Below are positions 26,741 to 33,880 of a DNA stretch of 38,776 nt, in pieces. Origin of the DNA: Bacteroidales bacterium (lineage in GTDB: Bacteria > Bacteroidota > Bacteroidia > Bacteroidales > Paludibacteraceae); the NCBI GenBank assembly GCA_012517575.1, contig JAAYUQ010000056.1, positions 1 through 38,776 of the forward strand, written 5' to 3'. The notes beneath the pieces are model-generated. The model was not told where the DNA came from and searched no databases. It was given only the letters and a program-made list of their open reading frames with translations. The number at the start of each line of letters is the position of its first letter. Position 1 is the first letter of the stretch. The translations under genes and the position numbers were made by a program.

Positions 26741-26782
26741 AAAAAGAGAAACTGTTTTTTTAACGAAGTTTCTCTTTTTTTT
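26741..26782 (+). terminator. Intrinsic terminator of the CoA-transferase gene
   Basis: AAAAAGAGAAAC (26741-26752) pairs with GTTTCTCTTTTT (26768-26779) around a 15-nt loop, followed by more T. It begins 34 bp after the stop codon. Confidence 0.85.
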
Positions 26783-26996
26783 AAGGTGAAAAACTTGTGG
26801 TCAATAAAAATTCTAATCCAATCGTTTGAAATCAGGAAATTATTGATTTCCTTTGTAAAGTTTTTTCTGACAATTGTTATTTTCTTCGTTTTTATTCGGT
26901 AATGAGAAATGGTTCGTTTTTTTTGAATAATTTTTTTGTCGGTAAATTCTATCCATTTTCTAAATCAATTATTTCATATCCAAACACACATTATTT

Positions 26997-28751
26997 ATGA
27001 AACAATTTTTTAAGTACACACTGGCCACTATTTTAGGCGTAATTTTAGCAGGCTTTATTTTAATAGCCATTCTTTTTGGAATTGCCGGCGGCATAGCTGG
27101 ACAAAAAAGCGCTCCGACCAAATTAAAACCCAACTCTGTTTATGAGTTGAAATTGAATGGAGTTTTGGTAGAACGTTCGGAAGAAGATCCCTTTTCCGTA
27201 GCCTTAGCACAAGCGCTTGGAAATGAAGACAACCTCACCATTGGTTTGAATGATGTTCTCAAGAATATTGAAAAAGCCAAAACTGATGAAAATATTGCAG
27301 GCATTTACCTCAATTTTGGTACCTTATCGGCCGGATATGCTTCGATGAAAGAAATACGGGATGCGCTGAAAGATTTTAAGAAATCCGGAAAATTCGTTGT
27401 TGCTTATGCCGACAATTACCTGCAACACGAATATTACCTGGCTTCCGTTGCCGACAAAATTTTACTGAATCCTCAGGGAATGCTTGATTGGAAAGGTTTA
27501 GCTGCTGAAGTGGCTTTTTATAAAAATACGCTGGATAAATTGGGTATCGAAATGCAGGTAGTGAAAGTTGGAACTTTTAAATCGGCCGTTGAGCCTTATG
27601 TGAATACCAAAATGAGCGATGCCAACCGTGAACAGGTTACCGTTTACCTCAATTCCATTTGGAATACTTTGCTCACCGAAGTTTCTGACAGCCGAAAAAT
27701 TCCTTTTGAAAAATTAAATATCTATGCGGATGAAATGCTGACTTTTCAGCCTACAGACAAAGCCAAACAGTATACTTTGGTCGATTCGCTTGTTTACCAG
27801 GATGAAGTCGATTCCATTATCAAAGGCTTTTTAAAAGATTCTACTGCCAGCATCAATTATGTAGAACACGATGCCATGTGTAAAGTTCCCGATGCTTCGA
27901 AATACGATCGTAACAAAGTTGCTGTGCTTTATGCAGCTGGCGGAATTGACAACGGGTCTGACGGAATTCAGTCAAAAAAACTGGTGAAAACCATCAACGA
28001 AATTGCAAAGGACAATTCTGTAAAAGCTGTGGTTTTCAGAGTTAATTCTCCTGGAGGAAGTGCTTATGGTTCCGAACAAATTTGGCATGCCTTAAGTCAG
28101 TTGAAGCAAAAGAAACCATTGATCGTTTCAATGGGCGATTACGCTGCTTCCGGTGGCTATTATATTTCCTGTGTAGCGGACAGTATTGTGGCTCAGCCAA
28201 ATACAATTACGGGTTCTATCGGTATTTTTGGACTTATTCCTAATATTGAAGGCTTGGACAAGAAAATCGGATTGACTTTTGACGGAGTAAAAACCAACAA
28301 AATGAGTGATGCAATAAGTATTAATCGTCCTTTCAGACCGGAAGAGAGAGATTTGATGCAGAATTACGTGAATCGTGGTTACGAATTATTTGTAAAACGC
28401 TGTGCCGATGGGAGAAAAATGTCAATAGAACAAATTAAAGCCATAGCCGAAGGGCGCGTTTGGACAGGAAAAGATGCGTTGGGAATTGGACTGGTCGATA
28501 AATTGGGAACGATAAACGATGCCATTGCTATTGCAGTAAAAAAAGCCAAGCTGACTTCCTATGAATTAAAAGAATTTCCCAAGATAGAAACTTTCAGTGA
28601 AAAACTCATGAAAGAATTGTCGGATGGAACGGAAACACGCATTGAAAAACTGAAACTGGGAGAACATTATCAGATGTTCAAAACGTTAGAGCAACTCGAT
28701 AAAATGGATGGGTTACAGGCTCGTTTACCTTATGATTTGATAATCAGATAA
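26997..28751 (+). CDS. sppA: Signal peptide peptidase SppA, 67-kDa type
   Basis: Membrane-anchored serine protease that degrades cleaved signal peptides. An N-terminal transmembrane helix (about 7-33) anchors two tandem ClpP-like domains. The Ser/Lys dyad is split between them as in E. coli: Lys195 in VKVGTFKSAVEPY of the first domain and Ser385 in MGDYAASGGYYIS of the second. VFRVNSPGGSAYGSE forms the oxyanion region. At 584 residues it is the long double-domain form. Confidence 0.96.
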   Translation: MKQFFKYTLATILGVILAGFILIAILFGIAGGIAGQKSAPTKLKPNSVYELKLNGVLVERSEEDPFSVALAQALGNEDNLTIGLNDVLKNIEKAKTDENIAGIYLNFGTLSAGYASMKEIRDALKDFKKSGKFVVAYADNYLQHEYYLASVADKILLNPQGMLDWKGLAAEVAFYKNTLDKLGIEMQVVKVGTFKSAVEPYVNTKMSDANREQVTVYLNSIWNTLLTEVSDSRKIPFEKLNIYADEMLTFQPTDKAKQYTLVDSLVYQDEVDSIIKGFLKDSTASINYVEHDAMCKVPDASKYDRNKVAVLYAAGGIDNGSDGIQSKKLVKTINEIAKDNSVKAVVFRVNSPGGSAYGSEQIWHALSQLKQKKPLIVSMGDYAASGGYYISCVADSIVAQPNTITGSIGIFGLIPNIEGLDKKIGLTFDGVKTNKMSDAISINRPFRPEERDLMQNYVNRGYELFVKRCADGRKMSIEQIKAIAEGRVWTGKDALGIGLVDKLGTINDAIAIAVKKAKLTSYELKEFPKIETFSEKLMKELSDGTETRIEKLKLGEHYQMFKTLEQLDKMDGLQARLPYDLIIR

Positions 28752-28776
28752 ATATAAATACAGTTTTCTTTTTTCA

Positions 28777-28812
28777 AAAGAGGCAAAGCAGGGAATCGGT
28801 TTTGCCTTTTTT
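28777..28812 (+). terminator. Intrinsic terminator of sppA
   Basis: AGGCAAA (28781-28787) pairs with TTTGCCT (28801-28807), extended by A/T and G-T pairs outward, and ends in a T-run. It lies about 30 bp after the sppA stop. Its last bases overlap the -33 element of the next promoter. Confidence 0.75.
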
Positions 28813-28840
28813 GCTTTTTCGGAAATAAGCGCTAAATTTG
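28810..28840 (+). promoter_or_regulatory. Predicted promoter of the queuosine-precursor transporter gene
   Basis: TTTG (28810-28813), 19 bp, TAAATTTG (28833-28840): a full match to the Bacteroidetes pattern. The transcript would start near 28846 and carry a leader of about 60 nt that includes the pseudoknot described next. Confidence 0.7.
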
Positions 28841-28872
28841 CAAAAAGTTTCTGCAATATTTTTCCATGCGGA

Positions 28873-28903
28873 ACGTGTGCTTGAACACCACGTAAAAAAC
28901 AAG
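28873..28903 (+). promoter_or_regulatory. Candidate preQ1-I riboswitch (H-type pseudoknot)
   Basis: Stem P1 is ACGTG (28873-28877) with CACGT (28889-28893). Loop 1 is TG. CTTG (28880-28883) pairs with CAAG (28900-28903) to form the pseudoknot stem. Loop 2 is AACAC, ending in a C just before P1', where preQ1-I aptamers place the ligand-recognising cytosine. Loop 3 is exactly six A, the A-minor tract typical of the class. The pseudoknot ends 4 nt before the ATG, so ligand binding would hide the initiation region. The gene downstream is a queuosine-precursor transporter, which is the expected target. Structure and context agree; no homology search was possible. Confidence 0.72.
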
Positions 28904-28907
28904 ATGT

Positions 28908-29588
28908 ATGAAAAAACAAGTTTCCGTTTCTTTTATGTTGTGCGGTTTGCTGTTTACCGTTTGTCTTATCACCGCCAACATTGTTGAGCAAAAATTGATT
29001 GCTTTAGGCCACATTGAAGCCACTGCCGGCTTGCTGATTTTCCCCATTTCCTATATTGTGAACGACTTGATTGCCGAAGTTTGGGGCTATCGAAAAGCTC
29101 GTCTGATAATTTGGAGCGGATTTGCCATGAATTTTCTGGCGGTAATCATTTTCAGGTTGAGCATTGTCATTCCTCCTTCGCATAATTTTCAAAATCAGGA
29201 AGCTTTTGCGCTGATTATGGGAAATACTTTGCGCATAACGATTGCGAGCTTTGTTGCTTTTCTTGTTGGCTCGTTTCTGAATGCTTTTGTTATGAGCAGG
29301 ATGAAAATTTTACAGCATGGTCGCCATTTTTCCCTTCGGGCTATTGTTTCCACCCTTGTGGGAGAAGGATGCGATTCGCTGGTGTTTTTTTCGCTGGCAT
29401 TTGCCGGCGTCATCCCAACCGGCGACTTGTTTCTGTTAATGCTTACTCAGACTGCTATGAAAACAGGTTATGAAATTGTTGTTTTGCCGCTGACAAATTT
29501 TGTGGTTAACTGGATGAAGAAAAAAGAAGAAACAGACGTATTTGATTACGATATCTCCTACAGTCCGGTTAAGCTCAAAGAAATTTAA
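28908..29588 (+). CDS. yhhQ: Queuosine precursor transporter (YhhQ/DUF165 family)
   Basis: A 226-residue inner membrane protein with about six helices. It matches the YhhQ family (vitamin-uptake-like fold), which imports preQ0, preQ1 or queuine for tRNA queuosine formation. Family features seen are ANIVEQKLI near the N-terminus, the acidic-polar block YIVNDLIAEVWGYRKAR, FVAFLVGSFLNAFVMSRMK and VSTLVGEGCDSLVFFSLAF. The regulatory pseudoknot immediately upstream supports the assignment. The C-terminus is polar and cytosolic. Confidence 0.93.
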   Translation: MKKQVSVSFMLCGLLFTVCLITANIVEQKLIALGHIEATAGLLIFPISYIVNDLIAEVWGYRKARLIIWSGFAMNFLAVIIFRLSIVIPPSHNFQNQEAFALIMGNTLRITIASFVAFLVGSFLNAFVMSRMKILQHGRHFSLRAIVSTLVGEGCDSLVFFSLAFAGVIPTGDLFLLMLTQTAMKTGYEIVVLPLTNFVVNWMKKKEETDVFDYDISYSPVKLKEI

Positions 29589-29650
29589 TTTTCCACTTTC
29601 AGAACTTTCTGATTTGGAAATTTAGTGCGTGAAAATTGAAAATTATCGCT

Positions 29651-29658
29651 TAATTTTG
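29651..29658 (+). promoter_or_regulatory. Possible -7 element for pdxB
   Basis: TAATTTTG fits TAnnTTTG, 33 bp before the pdxB start. No good TTTG lies at the expected upstream distance. Confidence 0.4.
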
Positions 29659-29690
29659 TCATCAAAAATTTTTTTAAAAGTTAAAAGGAA

Positions 29691-30788
29691 TTGCCAAAAA
29701 TTATTATAGACAGTAACATCCCTTATATTCAGGGAGTTCTGGATCAAGTCGCAGAAGTTCGTTACTTGACGCATCAGGAAATTAATGCTGACGCTGTTCG
29801 GGATGTCGATGCTTTGATAATCCGTACCCGTACCAAATGCAATGCAAGTTTGTTATTGGGATCTAAGGTGAAATTTATTGCTTCTGCCACCATTGGTTTT
29901 GATCATATCGATGCCGAATTCTGCATGACAAACGGCATTACATGGACAAATTCTCCCGGCTGCAACGCCCTTTCCGTGGCGCAGTACATGGCGTCGGTAT
30001 TTAGTTTTTTGAAATACAATTTTTTTGATTTGAGCGGGAAAACTTTAGGCGTGGTAGGCGTTGGTGCTGTAGGTTCTAAAATTGTGAATTTGGGCAACTG
30101 CTTCGGGATGACTGTGTTGCAAAATGATCCGCCTCGAGCAAGAAAGGAAGGCCCTGCTTCTTTCGTTTCGTTAGCAGAAATTTGCGAAAAATCCGATATT
30201 ATAACCTTTCATACGCCTCTCAATTTGGAAGGTGAAGATAAAACCTTTCATTTGGCCGATGAAAAGTTTTTCGATATGCTGAAAAAAAAGCCGGTGATTG
30301 TGAATGCCGCTCGTGGTGAAGTAGTTTCAACGGAAGATTTGTTAAAGGCTTTTGAAGATGGAAAAATTTTGGCGACAACAATCGATTGCTGGGAAAACGA
30401 GCCCAATATAGACGGCAGATTACTCGAAAAATCGGCGCTAACCACTCCCCACATAGCCGGATATTCAGCTGAAGGAAAAGCCAATGCTGCGTCGCAATGT
30501 GTGCAGGCTGTCAGTAAATTTTTCGGACTCGGATTGGACAATTGGCAAGTAGAAAACTTACCTGCTCCTTTTGCTGTGGATTTGACTTCGGTAAATTCGC
30601 CTGAAGATTTTTTTCTGAAAACTTATCGTATTGTGGACGAGAGCAATCAATTGAAATCGGCGCCACAAGCGTTTGAATATCAACGTTCTCATTATCCTTT
30701 TCGTCGTGAGCCGGCAGCTTATCTGTCTCAGCTGAAAGAAGATTTTCAAAACAAATTGACGCTACAATTTCCTCTCTTTTTCAAATAA
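29691..30788 (+). CDS. pdxB: Erythronate-4-phosphate dehydrogenase
   Basis: Second step of the DXP-dependent pyridoxal phosphate pathway: oxidises 4-phospho-D-erythronate with NAD. The D-2-hydroxyacid dehydrogenase fold shows the Rossmann loop GVVGVGAVGSKI (about 120-131) and the catalytic set Arg208, Glu237 and His254, at the same numbers as in E. coli PdxB. The C-terminal PdxB dimerisation domain (about 285-365) is present, which separates it from other dehydrogenases. The start is TTG at 29691, with AAAAGGAA just upstream; the next in-frame ATG would remove the conserved N-terminus. Confidence 0.95.
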   Translation: MPKIIIDSNIPYIQGVLDQVAEVRYLTHQEINADAVRDVDALIIRTRTKCNASLLLGSKVKFIASATIGFDHIDAEFCMTNGITWTNSPGCNALSVAQYMASVFSFLKYNFFDLSGKTLGVVGVGAVGSKIVNLGNCFGMTVLQNDPPRARKEGPASFVSLAEICEKSDIITFHTPLNLEGEDKTFHLADEKFFDMLKKKPVIVNAARGEVVSTEDLLKAFEDGKILATTIDCWENEPNIDGRLLEKSALTTPHIAGYSAEGKANAASQCVQAVSKFFGLGLDNWQVENLPAPFAVDLTSVNSPEDFFLKTYRIVDESNQLKSAPQAFEYQRSHYPFRREPAAYLSQLKEDFQNKLTLQFPLFFK

Positions 30789-30803
30789 TTTTTTACCTTT
30801 GAA

Positions 30804-30816
30804 TGCCGGTTCGGCA
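30804..30816 (+). terminator. Possible terminator hairpin after pdxB
   Basis: TGCCG-GTT-CGGCA forms a small GC-rich hairpin 16 bp after the pdxB stop; a T-run follows a few bases later. The rest of the 250-bp gap before dacB is AT-rich, with an 8-bp AATTTCAA/TTGAAATT dyad at 30934-30960 and nothing else I can name. Confidence 0.4.
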
Positions 30817-31040
30817 GTGTAGCTTTTTGAAGAAAATCAAAAGAAAGTATTTTCTTACAAAGGAGTGGATTTTCGAGATTCTAATCCGTCTATTTTAGAG
30901 TTTTTTTTTGATTTAGCATTCATCAAATGGCTCAATTTCAATTTTTTTTGATTTGAAATTAGCATTTACATCAAGAAATTTTTTTGTTGTTTTTGCTGTT
31001 TTATACATTTTGCTATCCACATGATTTGAAAATTCTTTTT

Positions 31041-32450
31041 ATGAAGAAACTTTTTGTTGTTCTCTCTGCCTGTTTTTTGGTGCTCAACCTGCTTGCTCAG
31101 ACTCCCGTTGATAATTTCGTGCATTATCCTTTTTTGAAGAATGCCAATATTAGTCTTTTGATACGCGAAGCCGGTAAAGGGAAAGTAATTGGACGTTACA
31201 ATGCCGACAAAAGTATCGTCCCTGCTTCTACGTTAAAACTGGTTACTACGGCTTCGGCGCTTGAATTGCTGTGCCCGGATTTCAGATTTCAAACGAAACT
31301 GGAAATTTCGGGCAACATAACCCATGAACATATTTTGAAGGGAAATCTGATTATCAAAGGTGGAGGCGACCCGACGCTGGGTTCGGAATTTCTGGGTGAT
31401 AAGAATTTTCTCGATCAATGGGTGTTGGCCATAAAACAGGCAGGCATCGATAAAATTGAAGGCAAAATTATAGCCGATGCAAGCATTTACAACGAAGAAG
31501 GTGTCAGTCCCTTCTGGACATGGGAAGATATGGGAAATTATTATGCTCCTTCTATTTTTGGAATTTCTTATCTCGACAATACTTTTCGTTTGTTTTTACG
31601 TTCCGGATCGGCCGGGACTACACCTGTCATTATCCGTACCGCTCCCGATTTGCCGGACATGGTGATAGAAAATCATTTAAAAAGTTCAACGATTTCTTTC
31701 GACAGCGCTTATTTTTACGGGATGCCTAATTCCAATTTGCGCCGATTATATGGTGAAATTCCGGCCAGCAGGGCCGAATTTGTGGTAAAAGGCGACATTC
31801 CCAATCCGGTTTTATTGTTGGCAAAGCAATTTTCCCAAAAATTAAGCCAAAACGGTATTACAGTCAGCAATCCTCCTGTCTCCGAATTTTCAACGCCTTT
31901 TGATGGACGGGTTATTTACACCCATTTTTCTCCTCCACTGAAAGATATTATCAGGCAAACCAATGAAAAAAGCAATAATCATTATGCAGAATGTCTGTTT
32001 CGTTATTTGGGTGTACGAGAGGGTATTCCCGTTACAGGCAGAGGCGGAGTAAAAACCATACGTAATTTCTGGAAATCGAAAGGACTTCCTGTCAATCAGT
32101 TGTTTATGTACGATGGTTCAGGACTTTCACCCATGAACGCGGTTTCGGCTGAATTTTTTACCGAACTGCTGGATTACATGTATTCCAAAAGCGCTTTCAG
32201 CAACGATTTTTTCAACTCTTTACCCATTGCAGGAAAAACCGGAACACTTGTTTCATTCCTGAGTAATACGCCATTGGAAGGAAAAGTTTTTGCCAAAAGT
32301 GGAAGTATAGAAAGAGTGAAATGTTATGCCGGTTATGTAAAAAATGGTGGCAAAACCTACATTTTCGCCATTATGGTCAACAATGCGCATGGAACTTCAA
32401 AAGCTGTCGCACAAAAAATTGAAGAGTTGTTGCTGTCGGTTTTCAAATAA
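31041..32450 (+). CDS. dacB: D-alanyl-D-alanine carboxypeptidase/endopeptidase (PBP4, S13 family)
   Basis: Periplasmic penicillin-binding protein that trims or cuts peptidoglycan cross-links. Signal peptide 1-20 (MKKLFVVLSACFLVLNLLAQ). The three catalytic motifs are present: SxxK as Ser63-Thr-Leu-Lys66 in VPASTLK, SxN in NEKSNNHYAE, and KTG in IAGKTGTLVS. The long insertion between SxxK and SxN is characteristic of S13. The ATG at 31041 gives a proper signal peptide, so the longer open frame upstream is not used. birA begins 8 bp after the stop. Confidence 0.95.
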   Translation: MKKLFVVLSACFLVLNLLAQTPVDNFVHYPFLKNANISLLIREAGKGKVIGRYNADKSIVPASTLKLVTTASALELLCPDFRFQTKLEISGNITHEHILKGNLIIKGGGDPTLGSEFLGDKNFLDQWVLAIKQAGIDKIEGKIIADASIYNEEGVSPFWTWEDMGNYYAPSIFGISYLDNTFRLFLRSGSAGTTPVIIRTAPDLPDMVIENHLKSSTISFDSAYFYGMPNSNLRRLYGEIPASRAEFVVKGDIPNPVLLLAKQFSQKLSQNGITVSNPPVSEFSTPFDGRVIYTHFSPPLKDIIRQTNEKSNNHYAECLFRYLGVREGIPVTGRGGVKTIRNFWKSKGLPVNQLFMYDGSGLSPMNAVSAEFFTELLDYMYSKSAFSNDFFNSLPIAGKTGTLVSFLSNTPLEGKVFAKSGSIERVKCYAGYVKNGGKTYIFAIMVNNAHGTSKAVAQKIEELLLSVFK

Positions 32451-32458
32451 ATTTTTTT

Positions 32459-33184
32459 ATGTTCACAGAGAACTGTTTTTATATTTCTCAAACTGCATCG
32501 ACCAATGAGTTGTGTTGGGAGTTGATGAAGGAGAGAAATATTCCGGAAGGATTTGTTGTTGTTGCGGATTTTCAGACAGCCGGAAAAGGACAGTCCGGCA
32601 ATTCGTGGAAATCGGCTGCCGGAAAAAATCTGCTTTTCAGCATGGCGCTGTATCCGCTTCGTGTTCCCATTGAAGAACAGTTTGTGATTTCACAAGCGGT
32701 AAGCGTAGGTATTAAAAATATTTTGGATACAATCTCGGACGATATTACCGTGAAATGGCCCAACGATATTTACTGGAAAGAAAGAAAACTGGCCGGGATA
32801 TTGATTGAAACTTCCCTTTTCAGAAACAAAATATCGAAAGCGGTTGTGGGTATAGGCTTGAATGTCAACCAAACCGAATTTCCGGGTGAAGTGCCCAATC
32901 CGATTTCTTTGAAGCAAATCACCGGTAAAAGTTTTAACCGAGAAAAACTGCTTAACAAAATCCGTGCATCTATTCTGGATGTGTACGGACAATGGATGCC
33001 CAAAAAAATCAGGAGTGCATATTTACAATCACTCTTCCGTAAAGATGGCTATCATCTTTATCAGTCGGAGACAGGAATATTTCGTGCAAAAATCAACCGT
33101 ATTTATCCGGATGGAGCTTTGGAACTGGAAACCGAAAAAGGAGAAACAGCCAAATATTATTTTAAGGAAGTGAAATTCCTTTGA
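32459..33184 (+). CDS. birA: Biotin--[acetyl-CoA-carboxylase] ligase
   Basis: Attaches biotin to carboxyl carrier proteins via biotinyl-AMP. The catalytic core begins at once: the biotinyl-AMP loop AGKGQSGNSW (41-50), VKWPNDI (98-104) and KLAGILIE (110-117), then a short C-terminal SH3-like domain. The DNA-binding domain of bifunctional BirA is absent, so it is an enzyme only. It is 8 bp downstream of dacB and probably shares its transcript. Confidence 0.95.
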   Translation: MFTENCFYISQTASTNELCWELMKERNIPEGFVVVADFQTAGKGQSGNSWKSAAGKNLLFSMALYPLRVPIEEQFVISQAVSVGIKNILDTISDDITVKWPNDIYWKERKLAGILIETSLFRNKISKAVVGIGLNVNQTEFPGEVPNPISLKQITGKSFNREKLLNKIRASILDVYGQWMPKKIRSAYLQSLFRKDGYHLYQSETGIFRAKINRIYPDGALELETEKGETAKYYFKEVKFL

Positions 33185-33225
33185 ATGATTTTTTGGGATT
33201 TGATGGATAAGTTGGAATTTATTTC

Positions 33226-33455
33226 TTTCTCTCCGTGTAATTCGTATTCCAACTGCAGAATCTTTCTCCTCCACAGAGTACACAGAGAAGCACAGAGGAT
33301 TTTTTTACGTGAATTCTGTGTTTTCAGTTGTGAAAGGTCTTTTTTTACCACCGAGAGCACAGAGAAACGCGGAAATTATTTTCTTTCTCCGTGTATCTAT
33401 TGTTCTCAGTCGTGAAATGGTTTTTTCTCTATCGCAAAGGGTACGGAGAAGCTAA
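33226..33455. repeat. Cluster of degenerate CACAGAG-type intergenic repeats
   Basis: Two imperfect inverted-repeat units (about 33268-33338 and 33347-33421) carry CCACAGAGTACACAGAGAAG and CCACCGAGAGCACAGAGAAA on the left. On the right are the complementary-type halves CTGTGTTTTCAGTTGTGAAA and TTGTTCTCAGTCGTGAAATG. TTTCTTTCTC(TC)CGTGTA precedes the first unit and recurs in the second. A third left half (ATCGCAAAGGGTACGGAGAA) follows near 33430. Similar CACAGAG repeats lie between genes in many unrelated bacteria. The following 280 bp hold no gene that I can support. Confidence 0.75.
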
Positions 33456-33610
33456 AAGAATTGAATATAATTAAAAGAAAATATAATTTAGCTGCTTCTT
33501 TTCCAAATAGCGTCACAAAATCTTGAATAACAACATGCCAATTCAATAGGACGAAATCGACTCGAAAAAAATGTTTATCCTTTTCGGCATAAGTTTTAAA
33601 AATTTAACGT

Positions 33611-33618
33611 TATATTTG
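33611..33618 (+). promoter_or_regulatory. Possible -7 element upstream of the AlbA_2 gene
   Basis: TATATTTG fits TAnnTTTG but no good -33 element is seen. If used, the transcript would carry a leader of about 255 nt that includes the 11-bp repeats. Confidence 0.3.
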
Positions 33619-33739
33619 TTATCGTTTTAGCAAATACTCCAATTCAAACGAAAACAACGGCAAATATTCTATAAAATCAATAAACACAGAAAAATTAACG
33701 GTATAAGAAAAAGGTATCAGGTAATAAAAGTAATGATTC

Positions 33740-33794
33740 GAGGATGACTTGGAGTTGGTACGGAGTTGATATGGAGTTGGTACGAAGATGACTT
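33740..33794 (+). repeat. Five tandem 11-bp repeats upstream of the AlbA_2 gene
   Basis: The units are GAGGATGACTT, GGAGTTGGTAC, GGAGTTGATAT, GGAGTTGGTAC and GAAGATGACTT, exactly 5 x 11 bp, starting at 33740, 33751, 33762, 33773 and 33784. The outer two units resemble each other and the inner three resemble each other. The last ends 86 bp before the ATG. The period is close to one helical turn. Confidence 0.85.
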
Positions 33795-33880
33795 AAAATG
33801 TTTCAATATTTTTTAGCTAAAACAACCAATTGATTAAATTTTGAGAATTCATTGGCATTAAACAAGCAAGAAATAAAACA

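Noticed and set aside
33480-33610. Minus-strand open stretch that could be the remnant of a gene upstream of the AlbA_2 gene
   Set aside because: About 60 residues can be read but no start, no domain and it runs into the CACAGAG repeats; not supportable as a pseudogene.
33744-33791. 15-codon open frame across the upstream 11-bp repeats
   Set aside because: Very short, composed of repeat sequence only, with no ribosome-binding signal.
33740-33794. 11-bp arrays as a CRISPR
   Set aside because: Units are contiguous without spacers and far too short.
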